64,000 bases of DNA from DAOUAM01 sp034433305 (GTDB lineage Bacteria; Chloroflexota; Dehalococcoidia; Lucifugimonadales; DAOUAM01): positions 1 through 64,000 of the forward strand of contig DAOUAM010000054.1 of the NCBI GenBank assembly GCA_034433305.1, read 5' to 3'. The notes beneath the pieces are model-generated. The model was not told the origin of the DNA. It made no database searches and saw only the letters and a program-made list of their open reading frames with translations. A program made the translations under genes and the position numbers. Shown here piece after piece: positions 36,982-45,230 of this stretch. Every line of letters starts with the position of its first letter. The first letter of the stretch is position 1.

Positions 36982-38006
36982 TCGTGGAGCTTACCGACCG
37001 CTGCAACTTGAGCTGCATGCACTGCTTCGCCGGAAGGCATGGCGGCAGCCATGACCTGCCCATGCATGTCCTCCAGCGCGTGCTGGCCGAGGCCAGGGAA
37101 TATGACTTCGGGCACGTGAGCTTCACCGGCGGCGACCCGACAGTCCATCCCCAGTTCCCCGAGGCGCTGCGCCTGTCCCGCGAGGCCGGCTACCAGTACA
37201 GCTTCGTCACTAACGGCTGGAACTTCACGTCCATCTATGACCGGCTGCTGCCCTACCGCGACAGGCTCACCGTGGTCACCTTCAGCCTCGATGGCGCCAC
37301 GGAGGCTGTCCACGACCAGCTCCGGGGGCAAGGCTCCTTTCGCCGCGCCTTGAGAGGCATGAGCATCTGCGTCATCGAGGACATTCCCTTCACCATCAAC
37401 ATGGTGGTCACGGCCCGCAACCAGCACCAGCTCGGGGAGATGGCGGCACTGGCGGCGCGCCTGGGCAGCCGTGGCCTGCGCCTGTGCCACCTGATGCCAT
37501 CGCCCCGGACGGCGGCCCTGGGGCTGGACCTCTCACCCGCTGACCGCAAGGCAGTAGAGGCCCAGGTGGCCCGTTTAAGACAAGAGGCCCCTGTCCCCGT
37601 GGTCATGGCCCCGGGATACCACACTCGCGAGCTGTTCCCCTGCGCGCCCCTGAACCTGGAGGAGGTCAACGTGGACTGCCAGGGCAACCTCACCAGGTGT
37701 TGTCATCTTTCGGGCCACAGCCCGGGCACAGGGCGGGAGGACGTGGTGGGCAGCCTGCTGGCGATGAGCTTCGGGGAAGCGTACCTGAAGCTGAAGGAGG
37801 AGGACCAGCGGTTCAGAGCGTACAAGGCTGAGCGGCTGCGGCAGGGCCGGCTGGCCGACTCGGACCTGTTTGCTTGCTGGTACTGCTCGGTGTACTACGG
37901 TAAGGTGTGGTGGCTGAAGCGCGTCGCGGGCCACCCCTGGGGGCCGCTGGTCTGGCAGCGCGGGCCTGCGGCCTCCGCCACTGTGCCGGCTGAGGAAGGG
38001 GAGTAG
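36969..38006 (+). CDS. Radical SAM enzyme with C-terminal SPASM-like cysteines
   Basis: 345 aa. The [4Fe-4S]-SAM motif is C12-x3-C16-x2-C19 (CNLSCMHC). GGDP (the GGEP position) and FSLDGATEAVHD are typical of the core barrel. C-terminal cysteines in PCAPLNLEEVNVDCQGNLTRCCHL and ACWYC suggest auxiliary clusters as in PqqE/AnSME-type maturases. It probably modifies the adjacent 61-aa peptide, perhaps at its Phe-rich end; the reaction type cannot be read from sequence. Starts inside the HprK-like gene and is 1 nt from the PqqD-like gene. Confidence 0.88.
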   Translation: MRRIVVELTDRCNLSCMHCFAGRHGGSHDLPMHVLQRVLAEAREYDFGHVSFTGGDPTVHPQFPEALRLSREAGYQYSFVTNGWNFTSIYDRLLPYRDRLTVVTFSLDGATEAVHDQLRGQGSFRRALRGMSICVIEDIPFTINMVVTARNQHQLGEMAALAARLGSRGLRLCHLMPSPRTAALGLDLSPADRKAVEAQVARLRQEAPVPVVMAPGYHTRELFPCAPLNLEEVNVDCQGNLTRCCHLSGHSPGTGREDVVGSLLAMSFGEAYLKLKEEDQRFRAYKAERLRQGRLADSDLFACWYCSVYYGKVWWLKRVAGHPWGPLVWQRGPAASATVPAEEGE

Positions 38007-38007
38007 G

Positions 38008-38292
38008 ATGGTAACTCTGAGCACCAAGGCCAGGCCCGACCCGGATGTGCTGTTCACCGGCCTCAGGAACGGGGAGTCTGTGCTGCTGCACCTGGGCACA
38101 AAGACCTACTACAGCCTCAACGAGACGGGGACGCGTATCTGGAGGCTCCTGGCGGAGGGCCTGGAGGTAGGCGAGATTGGCAGGCGGCTGGAGGCAGAGT
38201 ACGATGTGACGCTGGAGCATGCCCAGTCCAGTGTCATTCGGCTGGTGGAGGCGCTGGTAAGCGAGAAGCTTGTCCTGGCCGGCGAGGGATAG
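38008..38292 (+). CDS. PqqD-like peptide chaperone (RiPP recognition element)
   Basis: 94-aa winged-helix PqqD family protein: VLLHLGTKTYYSLNETGTRIWRLLAEG, followed by IGRRLEAEYDV and a SSVIRLVEALVSEKLV helix. PqqD proteins bind leader peptides and present them to the radical SAM enzyme. It starts 1 nt after that enzyme's stop, implying a fixed complex. Confidence 0.92.
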   Translation: MVTLSTKARPDPDVLFTGLRNGESVLLHLGTKTYYSLNETGTRIWRLLAEGLEVGEIGRRLEAEYDVTLEHAQSSVIRLVEALVSEKLVLAGEG

Positions 38293-38315
38293 CCTGGACA
38301 GCGAGGGCATGGAAG

Positions 38316-38846
38316 ATGACCGCCATACGCCTGGCCACAGCGGCAGACGTCCCTGAACTGGCGACGCTGTACTCCCAGGAGGCAGGCCGGCAGCAGGCCA
38401 TGGACCCGGTCGTGCAGGTCCTGCCGGGCGTCAACTGGGCTGCCTACGTGGCCGCCAGGCTCCGTCGCAGGAACGCCGCCATCTTCGTGGCCGAGGACGA
38501 AAGTGGGCTGGTCGGCTACATAGACCTCCGCATAGCCCATCGCGGCGCGACGGGCGGCCTGTTGGCGGCGGTGCGAAGGCTGGCCGGCCGCTGGCGGGGA
38601 CAGGTGCCCTCAGTCCTGGCACCCAGACGCTACGGCTTCATCGAGGACCTGTATGTCCACCCTCGCCTGGCAGGCCGCGCTGTATGGGTCGGCATACGGC
38701 TGCTGAACGCTGGCCTGCGGTGGTGCCGCCAGCACCGTCTGTCCCACGTGGAGGGCGCCATAGCTATCTCCAACGAGAGCGCCCGCGCCCTGGCGGACAG
38801 GCTGGGGTTCTCCGCCGCCTGGGTCCTCGTTCGGCGAGAGCTATGA
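38316..38846 (+). CDS. GNAT family N-acetyltransferase (RiPP-type cluster)
   Basis: 176 aa. GNAT fold: IRLATAADVPELATLYSQE at the N-terminus, FIEDLYVHPRLAGRAVWVGIRLL as the acetyl-CoA segment (a weak Q/RxxGxG/A), and AIAISNESARALADRLGFSAAWVLV near the end. It may acylate the peptide or its export product. It lies 23 nt after the PqqD-like gene on the same strand and is convergent with the choice-of-anchor L gene. Confidence 0.8.
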   Translation: MTAIRLATAADVPELATLYSQEAGRQQAMDPVVQVLPGVNWAAYVAARLRRRNAAIFVAEDESGLVGYIDLRIAHRGATGGLLAAVRRLAGRWRGQVPSVLAPRRYGFIEDLYVHPRLAGRAVWVGIRLLNAGLRWCRQHRLSHVEGAIAISNESARALADRLGFSAAWVLVRREL

Positions 38847-38856
38847 CGCCCGGAGG

Positions 38857-40332
38857 CTAGCTCTCAGGGATGCCGTAAACATCCACGAAGAAGTCGAAAC
38901 GCTCGCGCCTGACCAGGCCAATCTCATAGGCCAGGGAGAAGGTCTCGCCCGGCTGGAGGATGCCATCGCCCAGTGCTTCCGGTGGCACCGAGAGTATGGA
39001 GCCTACCCCACCCGACCCACCGTCCGCGTTGAGCACCACGTGGCCGCCAGATAGCACCATCACCACCGTGTGCATGTCTGTGATGTCCACCGAGGAGATG
39101 TTCTTCCACGTGGCGGTTATGGTGTAAACGCCAGCGGGGGCGCGGTTATCGGCGGGATTGTAGGAGGTGGTGAGGTTTTGAAGGCTGAGCAGGTCATTGA
39201 CCAGCACCGGCTCCGGTGCGCTGGCCGGCGTTACCTCCACCGTGACCAGGGCTATGTCAGTGCCGCCCTGGCCGTCGCTGACCGTGTAGGTGAAGGTGTC
39301 GGTGCCCTGAAAGCCGGAGGCGGGCTGGTAGGTCACTGTGCCGTCGGGGTTCACCTGCACTGTGCCGTTGGAGGCCTGGGTCACGGCGATCACTTCCAGG
39401 TCTGCGTTCTCGGGGTCCGAGTCGTTGTCCAGGACATCAACGTCCACCGGTGTCCCTGCTGGCGTGGACGCAGCGTCGTCCACCGCCACGGGCGGGCGCG
39501 TGTCCACGAAGCTCCCCGCCTTGATGAACACTGCCGAGTCCAGCAAGTCGTCACCGGCGTCGCCGATGGCCAGCTTGATGTGGTTGGTCTCGTCGGCTAT
39601 TACCTCGGCCTCGACCATCAGCACGACAGTGAGGCCGTCCAGCTCTGTGTTGACGGTGCCTCCGCCGTCGTCCAGGTCGTTGTTGATGTACAGGTCAGGG
39701 TGGCTGGCGTTTATGCCAAAGGGGTTGCCACCATTGACGTTGTTGATGGCTACGGGCGTGGCGTTGCCAGGAATGAGCGCAACGTTGTCCCCATTGAGAA
39801 AGAAGGCAAAGACGTCGTTGAAGGGGCTGTTGACAAACTCGTTATACTCTTCTGATGCGAAGACATACTCAAAGGTAATGATGTCGTGGCTGGGAACGAA
39901 ATCAAACTCCAGCACAGCCGCGTCGAAGGTCTGCACCTCCTGCTCCGCCACCAGCGCATCCAGGTCGTCGTCGCCCGGGGCGCCGTTGCTGCCTGACATG
40001 AAGTCGCTGAGGTTGGGCCCTGCCACGTCGGCTGCGGAGCCTGTGCTCAGGACAATGCCACTGTCGAACCCGATAATTCCATTCCCGCCGGTAAACGTGC
40101 CCGCGGCGGCTTCCACGCCGTGGTACTGGACGTTGCTCACGGTCACGTCGCCCCCACCCAAAAGAGCCGCCACCAGGTCTTCGGGAGTCTGGCCGGACAG
40201 ATCAGAAACCACAAGGTCGCTATCGGCGTGTGCCTGGGTCACCCAGGAGAGCCAGAGGGCCACGGCCAGCAGCAGCGTCAGCTTCACCAGGATGCGACCG
40301 ATGCCATCGGGGGCTACACCTGTCCTGTACAT
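38857..40332 (-). CDS. Secreted choice-of-anchor L domain protein with Ig/cadherin-like repeat
   Basis: 491 aa. Signal peptide: VKLTLLLAVALWLSWVTQAHA, cleaved near residue 37. Choice-of-anchor L domain (about 40-270): LSTGSAADVAGPN, FDFVPSHDIITFEYVFASEEYNEFVNSPFNDVF, FFLNG. Then a Big_9/cadherin-like module (PPVAVDDAASTPAGTPVDVDVLDNDSDPEN...GTDTFTYTVSDGQGG) and a final beta domain. No CTERM-type tail, LPXTG or TM helix at the C-terminus, so the mode of anchoring is unclear. Ca2+-binding acidic runs suggest surface adhesion. The ATG at 40332 has GGAGG. Inserted antiparallel in the RiPP-type cluster. Confidence 0.88.
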   Translation of the reverse strand: MYRTGVAPDGIGRILVKLTLLLAVALWLSWVTQAHADSDLVVSDLSGQTPEDLVAALLGGGDVTVSNVQYHGVEAAAGTFTGGNGIIGFDSGIVLSTGSAADVAGPNLSDFMSGSNGAPGDDDLDALVAEQEVQTFDAAVLEFDFVPSHDIITFEYVFASEEYNEFVNSPFNDVFAFFLNGDNVALIPGNATPVAINNVNGGNPFGINASHPDLYINNDLDDGGGTVNTELDGLTVVLMVEAEVIADETNHIKLAIGDAGDDLLDSAVFIKAGSFVDTRPPVAVDDAASTPAGTPVDVDVLDNDSDPENADLEVIAVTQASNGTVQVNPDGTVTYQPASGFQGTDTFTYTVSDGQGGTDIALVTVEVTPASAPEPVLVNDLLSLQNLTTSYNPADNRAPAGVYTITATWKNISSVDITDMHTVVMVLSGGHVVLNADGGSGGVGSILSVPPEALGDGILQPGETFSLAYEIGLVRRERFDFFVDVYGIPES

Positions 40333-40542
40333 AGGTCCTCCGCAAGGGCTTCCCGGCCCCTGGCCGCGGCCGGCGACGGCTGTATGCCTCCTGGCACGGC
40401 AGAGGCCGGGCAACACTGTTCCGACTTCGCTTTCCAGTACTGGAATGGACTCCCACGCCCCACTGGAAACATGCGGATGGACGCACACGAAGCGGGCGCT
40501 GAGTAACGCTGATGGCGCGGCCCTTGGGGTGGTCTGGCTGCC

Positions 40543-41631
40543 ATGAAGGTCCTCGCCGAAGCCGAGTTCCTGACCTGCTGCTGCCGCGAGGAGGCATCGC
40601 GGGACGCGGAGGCGCCGCGCACCAGTGCGGCGGCGGTACGGCGCTGGGAGCAGGTAGTCCTGCTGGCCGCCAGGCATGGGGTAGCTGGCCTGGTGCTACC
40701 CACCGTGGAGTCGTTAGCGCGGGAAGGAAGTGCCCCCCTGGAGGCCGAGGCAGGACTCCGGCGCATCGCCGCGCTCCACGTCGCCAGGACGGCGCGCCTG
40801 CGGCTGGCCCTGACTGAGGTACTGGCCGCGGCGCGACAGCGCGGTGTGAAGGTCATGGTACTGAAAGGCGCGGCGCTGGGGACCATGCTCTACCAGGACC
40901 CACTGCTACGGCCCTCCCAGGACATAGACTTGCTCTGCCAGGAGACCGAATACGAAGGCGTGCGCGACACACTGCTGCGCCTGGGCTACACCACGCAGGA
41001 CGGGCTTGCCACAGTCCGCCGGCGTGCTTCCCTGGAGACCCTTTTCGAGCGCCACTTTCAGCACCCCGACGGCCTCGTAGAGGTAGAGCTTCACACAGAC
41101 TGCATCAAGCTGGGAGTAAGGCCCCGGCACTCCGAGGCCATCTGGGGCAGGGCGATGGCCGTGGAGATAGACGGCGAGCCAGCCCTGACGCTGGCCCCGG
41201 ACGACCAGGTGCTGGTGCTGAGCATCCACCTGCACCGGCACGGCTTCAACAGGCTCATCTGGTTCAAGGACATGGACCTGCTGCTGCGCCTGTACGGGCC
41301 CTCGCTGGACTGGGAGAGGATATGCGCCGAGGCTGGCAGCGAAGGGGCGACGCCATCCCTCTGGTACACCCTGAGCTTGCTGGCTGCCATCCTCCACCCA
41401 CCCATTCCGCCGGAGGTGCTGCGCGTGACAAGGCCGCCGGCTATCATCAGATGGGCGCTGGCGCGTATCTGGCCGGAAGCGGAGGTCGTGAACCTGCGGA
41501 GCAAGACCAGGAGGCGGGCCGTCCAGTTCAGCGTGCATGAGTCCTGGCGCGGGACGCTGCCCAGCCTGGTGCTGATGGGCCGCAGGCGCGAGAAGGTCGG
41601 CATACTGCTGCGCCGCCTGCTGCCAGGCTAG
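40543..41631 (+). CDS. Nucleotidyltransferase-fold protein, NTP_transf_5 family
   Basis: 362 aa. The polymerase-beta-like core VMVLKGAALGTMLYQDPLLRPSQDIDLL gives the family motif with acidic pair D127 and D129; VEVELHTD supplies a third acidic residue. C-terminal half is helical. The family frequently accompanies RiPP clusters with HprK-like and PqqD-like genes, with no settled role; nucleotidylation of the peptide is possible. Starts 210 nt past the inverted choice-of-anchor gene. Confidence 0.85.
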   Translation: MKVLAEAEFLTCCCREEASRDAEAPRTSAAAVRRWEQVVLLAARHGVAGLVLPTVESLAREGSAPLEAEAGLRRIAALHVARTARLRLALTEVLAAARQRGVKVMVLKGAALGTMLYQDPLLRPSQDIDLLCQETEYEGVRDTLLRLGYTTQDGLATVRRRASLETLFERHFQHPDGLVEVELHTDCIKLGVRPRHSEAIWGRAMAVEIDGEPALTLAPDDQVLVLSIHLHRHGFNRLIWFKDMDLLLRLYGPSLDWERICAEAGSEGATPSLWYTLSLLAAILHPPIPPEVLRVTRPPAIIRWALARIWPEAEVVNLRSKTRRRAVQFSVHESWRGTLPSLVLMGRRREKVGILLRRLLPG

Positions 41632-41850
41632 CGCTCCTTGACCTGATTTTTCCTGCAGGCGTGAGACCACTGGCACGGGCCGGGCCGAACGCCAGGCGGC
41701 CGGCAGGCCATGACGACCAGCTATAGCACCTGCCGTCCAGAAGTAGTTGACTAGCGCTGTTCATACTGCTACACTTGTGCAATCACTATCGGTCACTGTT
41801 TAGTAAGCGTAGGTGTGCTGAGGGTCCCGGAGTGAAGGAGAGTCGAAAGC

Positions 41851-42333
41851 ATGGCTAAGCTCAAAGCCATCAAGCGGTGGCCTTTGTGGGCCCTGGGGAC
41901 CGCGCTGGCGTTGGTGCTGCTCGTGGTCACGGGAGCCGGCCTGGCGACGCGCATGGTGGCCGCACAGTCCACCAACAATGAGCGCTTCGGCGGGGTGGGT
42001 AACGTGGTCAACCTGTCGCTTACAGCAGAACGCCTCGACCCCTGCACCAGTGAGATCCCCGTCGGCGCCAACTACTATGAGGTGCCGGAAGACCAGGTCC
42101 TGCTGATAACCGACATCGTAACCGTGGGCGGAGGTAAGACCATCCGCATCCTGACTGACGTCAGGAAGGTGCCGATATTCCGCCTGCCCAGCAACGCCAC
42201 CGTTAAGCTCGATACGCCGCTGGTAATCTACGGTGGAGAGAAGCTTTGCGTCGGGCATGGCCCTGATGAAAGCACCGCGAACTACTCCGTTTCCCTCTCC
42301 GGTACCCTCCTGGACGATCGGCGCGGCCGCTAG
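41851..42333 (+). CDS. Secreted protein of unknown function
   Basis: 160 aa. A basic N-terminus and hydrophobic stretch (ALGTALALVLLVVTGAG) end with VAAQS, a plausible signal-peptidase site near residue 34. The mature ~125 residues look all-beta and contain two Cys (TERLDPC and EKLCVGH) that could form a disulfide. I do not recognise a family. AGGAG lies upstream of the ATG. It lies between the RiPP-type cluster and a thioredoxin-like gene that could oxidise or reduce it. Confidence 0.7.
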   Translation: MAKLKAIKRWPLWALGTALALVLLVVTGAGLATRMVAAQSTNNERFGGVGNVVNLSLTAERLDPCTSEIPVGANYYEVPEDQVLLITDIVTVGGGKTIRILTDVRKVPIFRLPSNATVKLDTPLVIYGGEKLCVGHGPDESTANYSVSLSGTLLDDRRGR

Positions 42334-42362
42334 GCTACCCACTCAAAGCAAGCAGCCCCTCA

Positions 42363-42392
42363 CACAGGCCCTCGGTGTACCGAGGGCCTGTG
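42363..42392 (+). terminator. Strong hairpin after the secreted-protein gene
   Basis: A perfect 13-bp stem (cacaggccctcgg / ccgagggcctgtg) with a TGTA loop, 30 nt after the stop at 42333. No T tract follows, so it may be a Rho-independent-like pause or a 3' stabiliser. Confidence 0.6.
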
Positions 42393-42519
42393 GTGTCCTG
42401 GCGCCGTGCAAGGCCGGCGCTGCCACCCCTGAATACATGGTTGCACTCTGCACCCGAAGTTGCCACAATGGGGAGAGGGGCCGCCAGCCCGTCGCGCTTG
42501 AGGGGGCTGTCCCTGGGGC

Positions 42520-43113
42520 ATGACCAAGAGAGCACTCACCTTTGCCGCGCTGCTATTCCTTGTGCTGGGCTTTGTCGGCCTGCTGGGACTGGGTCTCATG
42601 GACAGGTCGCCAGTGACAGGCCGGAGCGGGGCCACCCGGGTCGGCAAGCCAGCGCCAGACTTCGTGCTGCCACTTTTCAGCGGCGGGGAGTTCAAGCTCT
42701 CAGCCTACCGTGGTCAGCCTCTCGTCATCAACTTCTGGGCGTCCTGGTGCCCGCCGTGCGTGGAGGAGGCGCCGGCCCTGGAGCGGGTCTGGCAGAGCTA
42801 CAGGGACCAGGGAATTGTGGTGTTGGGTGTCAACATGCAGGACGCCGAGGGTGATGCCAGGGCTTTTCTGGCCCAGTTCAACATTACCTATCCCAACGGC
42901 CCGGACACAACAGGGAGCGTAACAGTGGACTACGGCGTCATTGGCCTGCCAGTCACCTTCTTCGTTGACCGGCAGGGCGTGGTGCAGCGCCGCTGGGTGG
43001 GCGCTATATCTGAGTCCCAGCTTACGACCTGGGCCGAGGCCCTGCTCTCCGGTGCGCCTGCCTCTGGCCCCACTGAGGGCGAGAACCCCCAGGAGTTCTA
43101 CAAATTTAACTAG
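42520..43113 (+). CDS. TlpA/ResA-like thiol-disulfide oxidoreductase
   Basis: 197 aa. An N-terminal hydrophobic helix (FAALLFLVLGFVGLLGLGL) anchors or exports it. Redoxin domain: VGKPAPDFVLPLF, then WASWCPPCVEEAPAL with the CxxC pair, and the cis-Pro in GLPVTFFVD. The family keeps extracytoplasmic cysteines reduced, for example in cytochrome c maturation. It has no cytochrome genes nearby; clients may be the preceding two-Cys secreted protein or others. Confidence 0.92.
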   Translation: MTKRALTFAALLFLVLGFVGLLGLGLMDRSPVTGRSGATRVGKPAPDFVLPLFSGGEFKLSAYRGQPLVINFWASWCPPCVEEAPALERVWQSYRDQGIVVLGVNMQDAEGDARAFLAQFNITYPNGPDTTGSVTVDYGVIGLPVTFFVDRQGVVQRRWVGAISESQLTTWAEALLSGAPASGPTEGENPQEFYKFN

Positions 43114-43176
43114 CCGTCACCTCTTCCCTGCTGGCTACGGACGCCGGCCCCACCATGTGGACTTTAACAACAGGAC

Positions 43177-43339
43177 AGGGTAATGACGTGACCAGCCCCC
43201 TCTCTGGCTCTCCCCCACAGGGGGCGAGGATGTCCCTTCCCCCCTGTGGGGAAGGCCAGGGCCTTCCCCTTCGGCACGCTCAGGACAGGCCCGAGCCTGT
43301 CGAGGGGAAGGGGACATGGTGCCGCCCTGAAATCGCCCT
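43177..43339. repeat. Dispersed hairpin repeat, 163 bp (copy B)
   Basis: Opposite-strand relative of copy A at 18630-18810. The 38-bp core 43268-43305 is the exact reverse complement of 18663-18700, and both outer flanks also align (cagggtaatg... on one end, ...tgccgccctgaa on the other). Two short G/C hairpins lie within. It ends immediately before the convergent Gfo/Idh stop codon. Confidence 0.75.
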
Positions 43340-43341
43340 CT

Positions 43342-44382
43342 CTACAATGGCAGGTACACCTTCTTGCCTGACTGGCCGCTGCGGATGACAGCCTCGGTGA
43401 ACTCCATGTACTTCACGCCGTCCTCGAAGGATGTGTGAGTGACAGGCTCCAGGCCACGGATGGCATTGATGAACTCCTCCTCCACGCGCCAACGCCCCTG
43501 CTTCTCCGGCGGCACGGGTATCTCGGCCAGCTTGTCGTCGCCACGCCGGCCGCCGAAGAGCTTGAGCGTGGGCGCGTCCAGGTGCAGCGTGCCGTCGGTG
43601 CCGAACATCCAGACGCCGTCGGAGGGCGCCAGGCCGGTGACGGTACTGAAGCGCATGTGGACCACCGGGCCAGAGGCCATCTCGCACAGTACCTCCACGT
43701 GGTCGGGGATGGTGATGTAGCGAAGACCGCCAGCCTCGTCCTTGCGGGACGTCACGTTGACCCTGGTAAGGGCCATGACGCTGCCCGCCGGGCCCAGCCA
43801 GCGCATCATGGCCTCGTACCAGATGCCCATCTGCATAGTGTTGTAGCCGCTCAGGTCGCGGTTATGGCGCCAGTGGAAGGGAGCGTCGTAGTCTATGAAG
43901 CTGCCCTGGTGGACCGCCATGTCCACCGAGAGGATTTTGCCCAGGTAGCCATCAGCGATAAGCTCCTTGATGACCTTGTCCACCTTGAGCGTATGGGGAG
44001 CAGGGACGATCTGGGTCACCAGCTTTGGCTTCTTGCGGGCGGCGGCCAGCATGGTGTGGGCCTCGGCGGCGTTCATGGCCATGCGGGCCTCGGTCAGGAC
44101 GTGCTTGTTGGCGTCCAGGGCGGCCAGCACCAGGGTGCAGTGCATGTAGGGCCAGGTGCCGATGCAGATGGCGTCGGTGTCCGGCGCGGCGATGAGGTCT
44201 TGCCAGTTATCGTACACCCTGGGGATTTCGTACTCGTCGGCGATCTTCTGGCCGGACTCGCGGCTGCGGTTGGCAACACTGATAATGTCCACGCCCTGGA
44301 TGGCCTTGAAGCCCGGGATGTGCCGGAGCCGGGTGTTGGCCCCGGCGCCGACCAGGCCGATGCGAATGATGTCGTTGGTCAT
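43342..44382 (-). CDS. Gfo/Idh/MocA family protein lacking the EKP lysine
   Basis: 346 aa. Rossmann domain: IGLVGAGANTRLRHIPGF, then ADEYEIPRVYDNWQDLI, IGTWPYMHCTLVLAALDANKHV. The family's EKP motif reads EAR here (LTEARMAMNAAEAH), so the Lys that helps position the nicotinamide is lost. The C-terminal domain has VDMAVHQGSF and AIRGLEPVTHTSFEDGVKYMEF. It may be a dehydrogenase with altered chemistry or a binding protein. A promoter lies upstream. Confidence 0.88.
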   Translation of the reverse strand: MTNDIIRIGLVGAGANTRLRHIPGFKAIQGVDIISVANRSRESGQKIADEYEIPRVYDNWQDLIAAPDTDAICIGTWPYMHCTLVLAALDANKHVLTEARMAMNAAEAHTMLAAARKKPKLVTQIVPAPHTLKVDKVIKELIADGYLGKILSVDMAVHQGSFIDYDAPFHWRHNRDLSGYNTMQMGIWYEAMMRWLGPAGSVMALTRVNVTSRKDEAGGLRYITIPDHVEVLCEMASGPVVHMRFSTVTGLAPSDGVWMFGTDGTLHLDAPTLKLFGGRRGDDKLAEIPVPPEKQGRWRVEEEFINAIRGLEPVTHTSFEDGVKYMEFTEAVIRSGQSGKKVYLPL

Positions 44383-44422
44383 GTCCCGTCCTCTCTCGAA
44401 GGAGTGTTGAGCATCGGGTCAG

Positions 44423-44451
44423 ATTATAGGCGAGCGGCTGGGCATAGTCCA
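44423..44451 (-). promoter_or_regulatory. Promoter for the Gfo/Idh gene
   Basis: Minus-strand TGGACT and a perfect TATAAT at 17-nt spacing, 41 nt upstream of the ATG at 44382. Confidence 0.5.
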
Positions 44452-44532
44452 GCCACCCGCCCCGGAGGCCATTGCCTGGTCTGGCCGCTCGCTGCTACGG
44501 GCAGGCGCGCCAATGCCTGGACATCCGCCTGG

Positions 44533-45228
44533 TCACAGGAACCTGTCAAGCTCGGTCAAACTAGCGACCCAGGGCATGGTGCCGCTGGCAGGCCGTCCGT
44601 AGCGGGCCATCAGCACGGCGGCGAGGCCCAGCTTGCTGGCAGCCTCCACATTCTCTGGCGCATCGTCCACGAACAGGATGTTTTCAGGCGGCAAGCCCAG
44701 GGCCTCGATGGCGGCCCGGAATATCCTGGTATCAGGCTTGGAGCAGCCCACGTGGCAGGACAGGACGAAGGCCCTGAAATACTCGCGCAGCCCCAGGAGA
44801 CGGTACTTCCGGTCCAGCGAGGGCCAGGTGTTGGACAGGATGCCCAGCTCCACGCCGGCCTCTTGCAACGCATTGAGGGCCGGGTGAGTGTCCGGAAAGA
44901 CCTCGAAATTGGGTACGCTTACCAGCACGTCGGCCAGCGTCCAGGAGAGGTCGTGGGGAGGCGAGGCCAGCCCCATGCGCTTCAGCAGGATGTCATAGAA
45001 CACCTGGAACTGGGCACGCTCCTCGTCCTCCGTGCTGAGGCGGTGATTGTCAGTGAGGTACCTGAGGCCCTCCTGAATGCCTGCCTCCAGCTGTCCCCAG
45101 TCAAGCTCCCGGACTCCCCTGGCGGCCAGCACCTCACGGAAGTGATGGCCCGGAAGCCACGTGCCTCCTAGCGGGCGCACCAGCGTGTCGCCGGAGTCCA
45201 GCAGAATACCCTTGATGTCGCCTGACAT
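44533..45228 (-). CDS. HAD family hydrolase
   Basis: 231 aa. Motif I GILLDSGDTLV has Ser rather than the second catalytic Asp position's usual neighbour (DSGDT, DxxDT form retained). Motif II is LGILSNTWPS, motif III CSKPDTRIF and motif IV FVDDAPENVEAA. A helical cap lies at about 20-90. Probably a small-molecule phosphatase. The ATG at 45228 is 2 nt after the stop of the SMP-30 gene, so they are cotranscribed. Confidence 0.88.
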   Translation of the reverse strand: MSGDIKGILLDSGDTLVRPLGGTWLPGHHFREVLAARGVRELDWGQLEAGIQEGLRYLTDNHRLSTEDEERAQFQVFYDILLKRMGLASPPHDLSWTLADVLVSVPNFEVFPDTHPALNALQEAGVELGILSNTWPSLDRKYRLLGLREYFRAFVLSCHVGCSKPDTRIFRAAIEALGLPPENILFVDDAPENVEAASKLGLAAVLMARYGRPASGTMPWVASLTELDRFL

Positions 45229-45230
45229 GG

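Noticed and set aside
39338..40546. Plus-strand 402-codon frame opposite the choice-of-anchor L gene
   Set aside because: Ser/Thr-rich antisense translation without domains; the minus-strand gene has signal peptide, RBS and family motifs.
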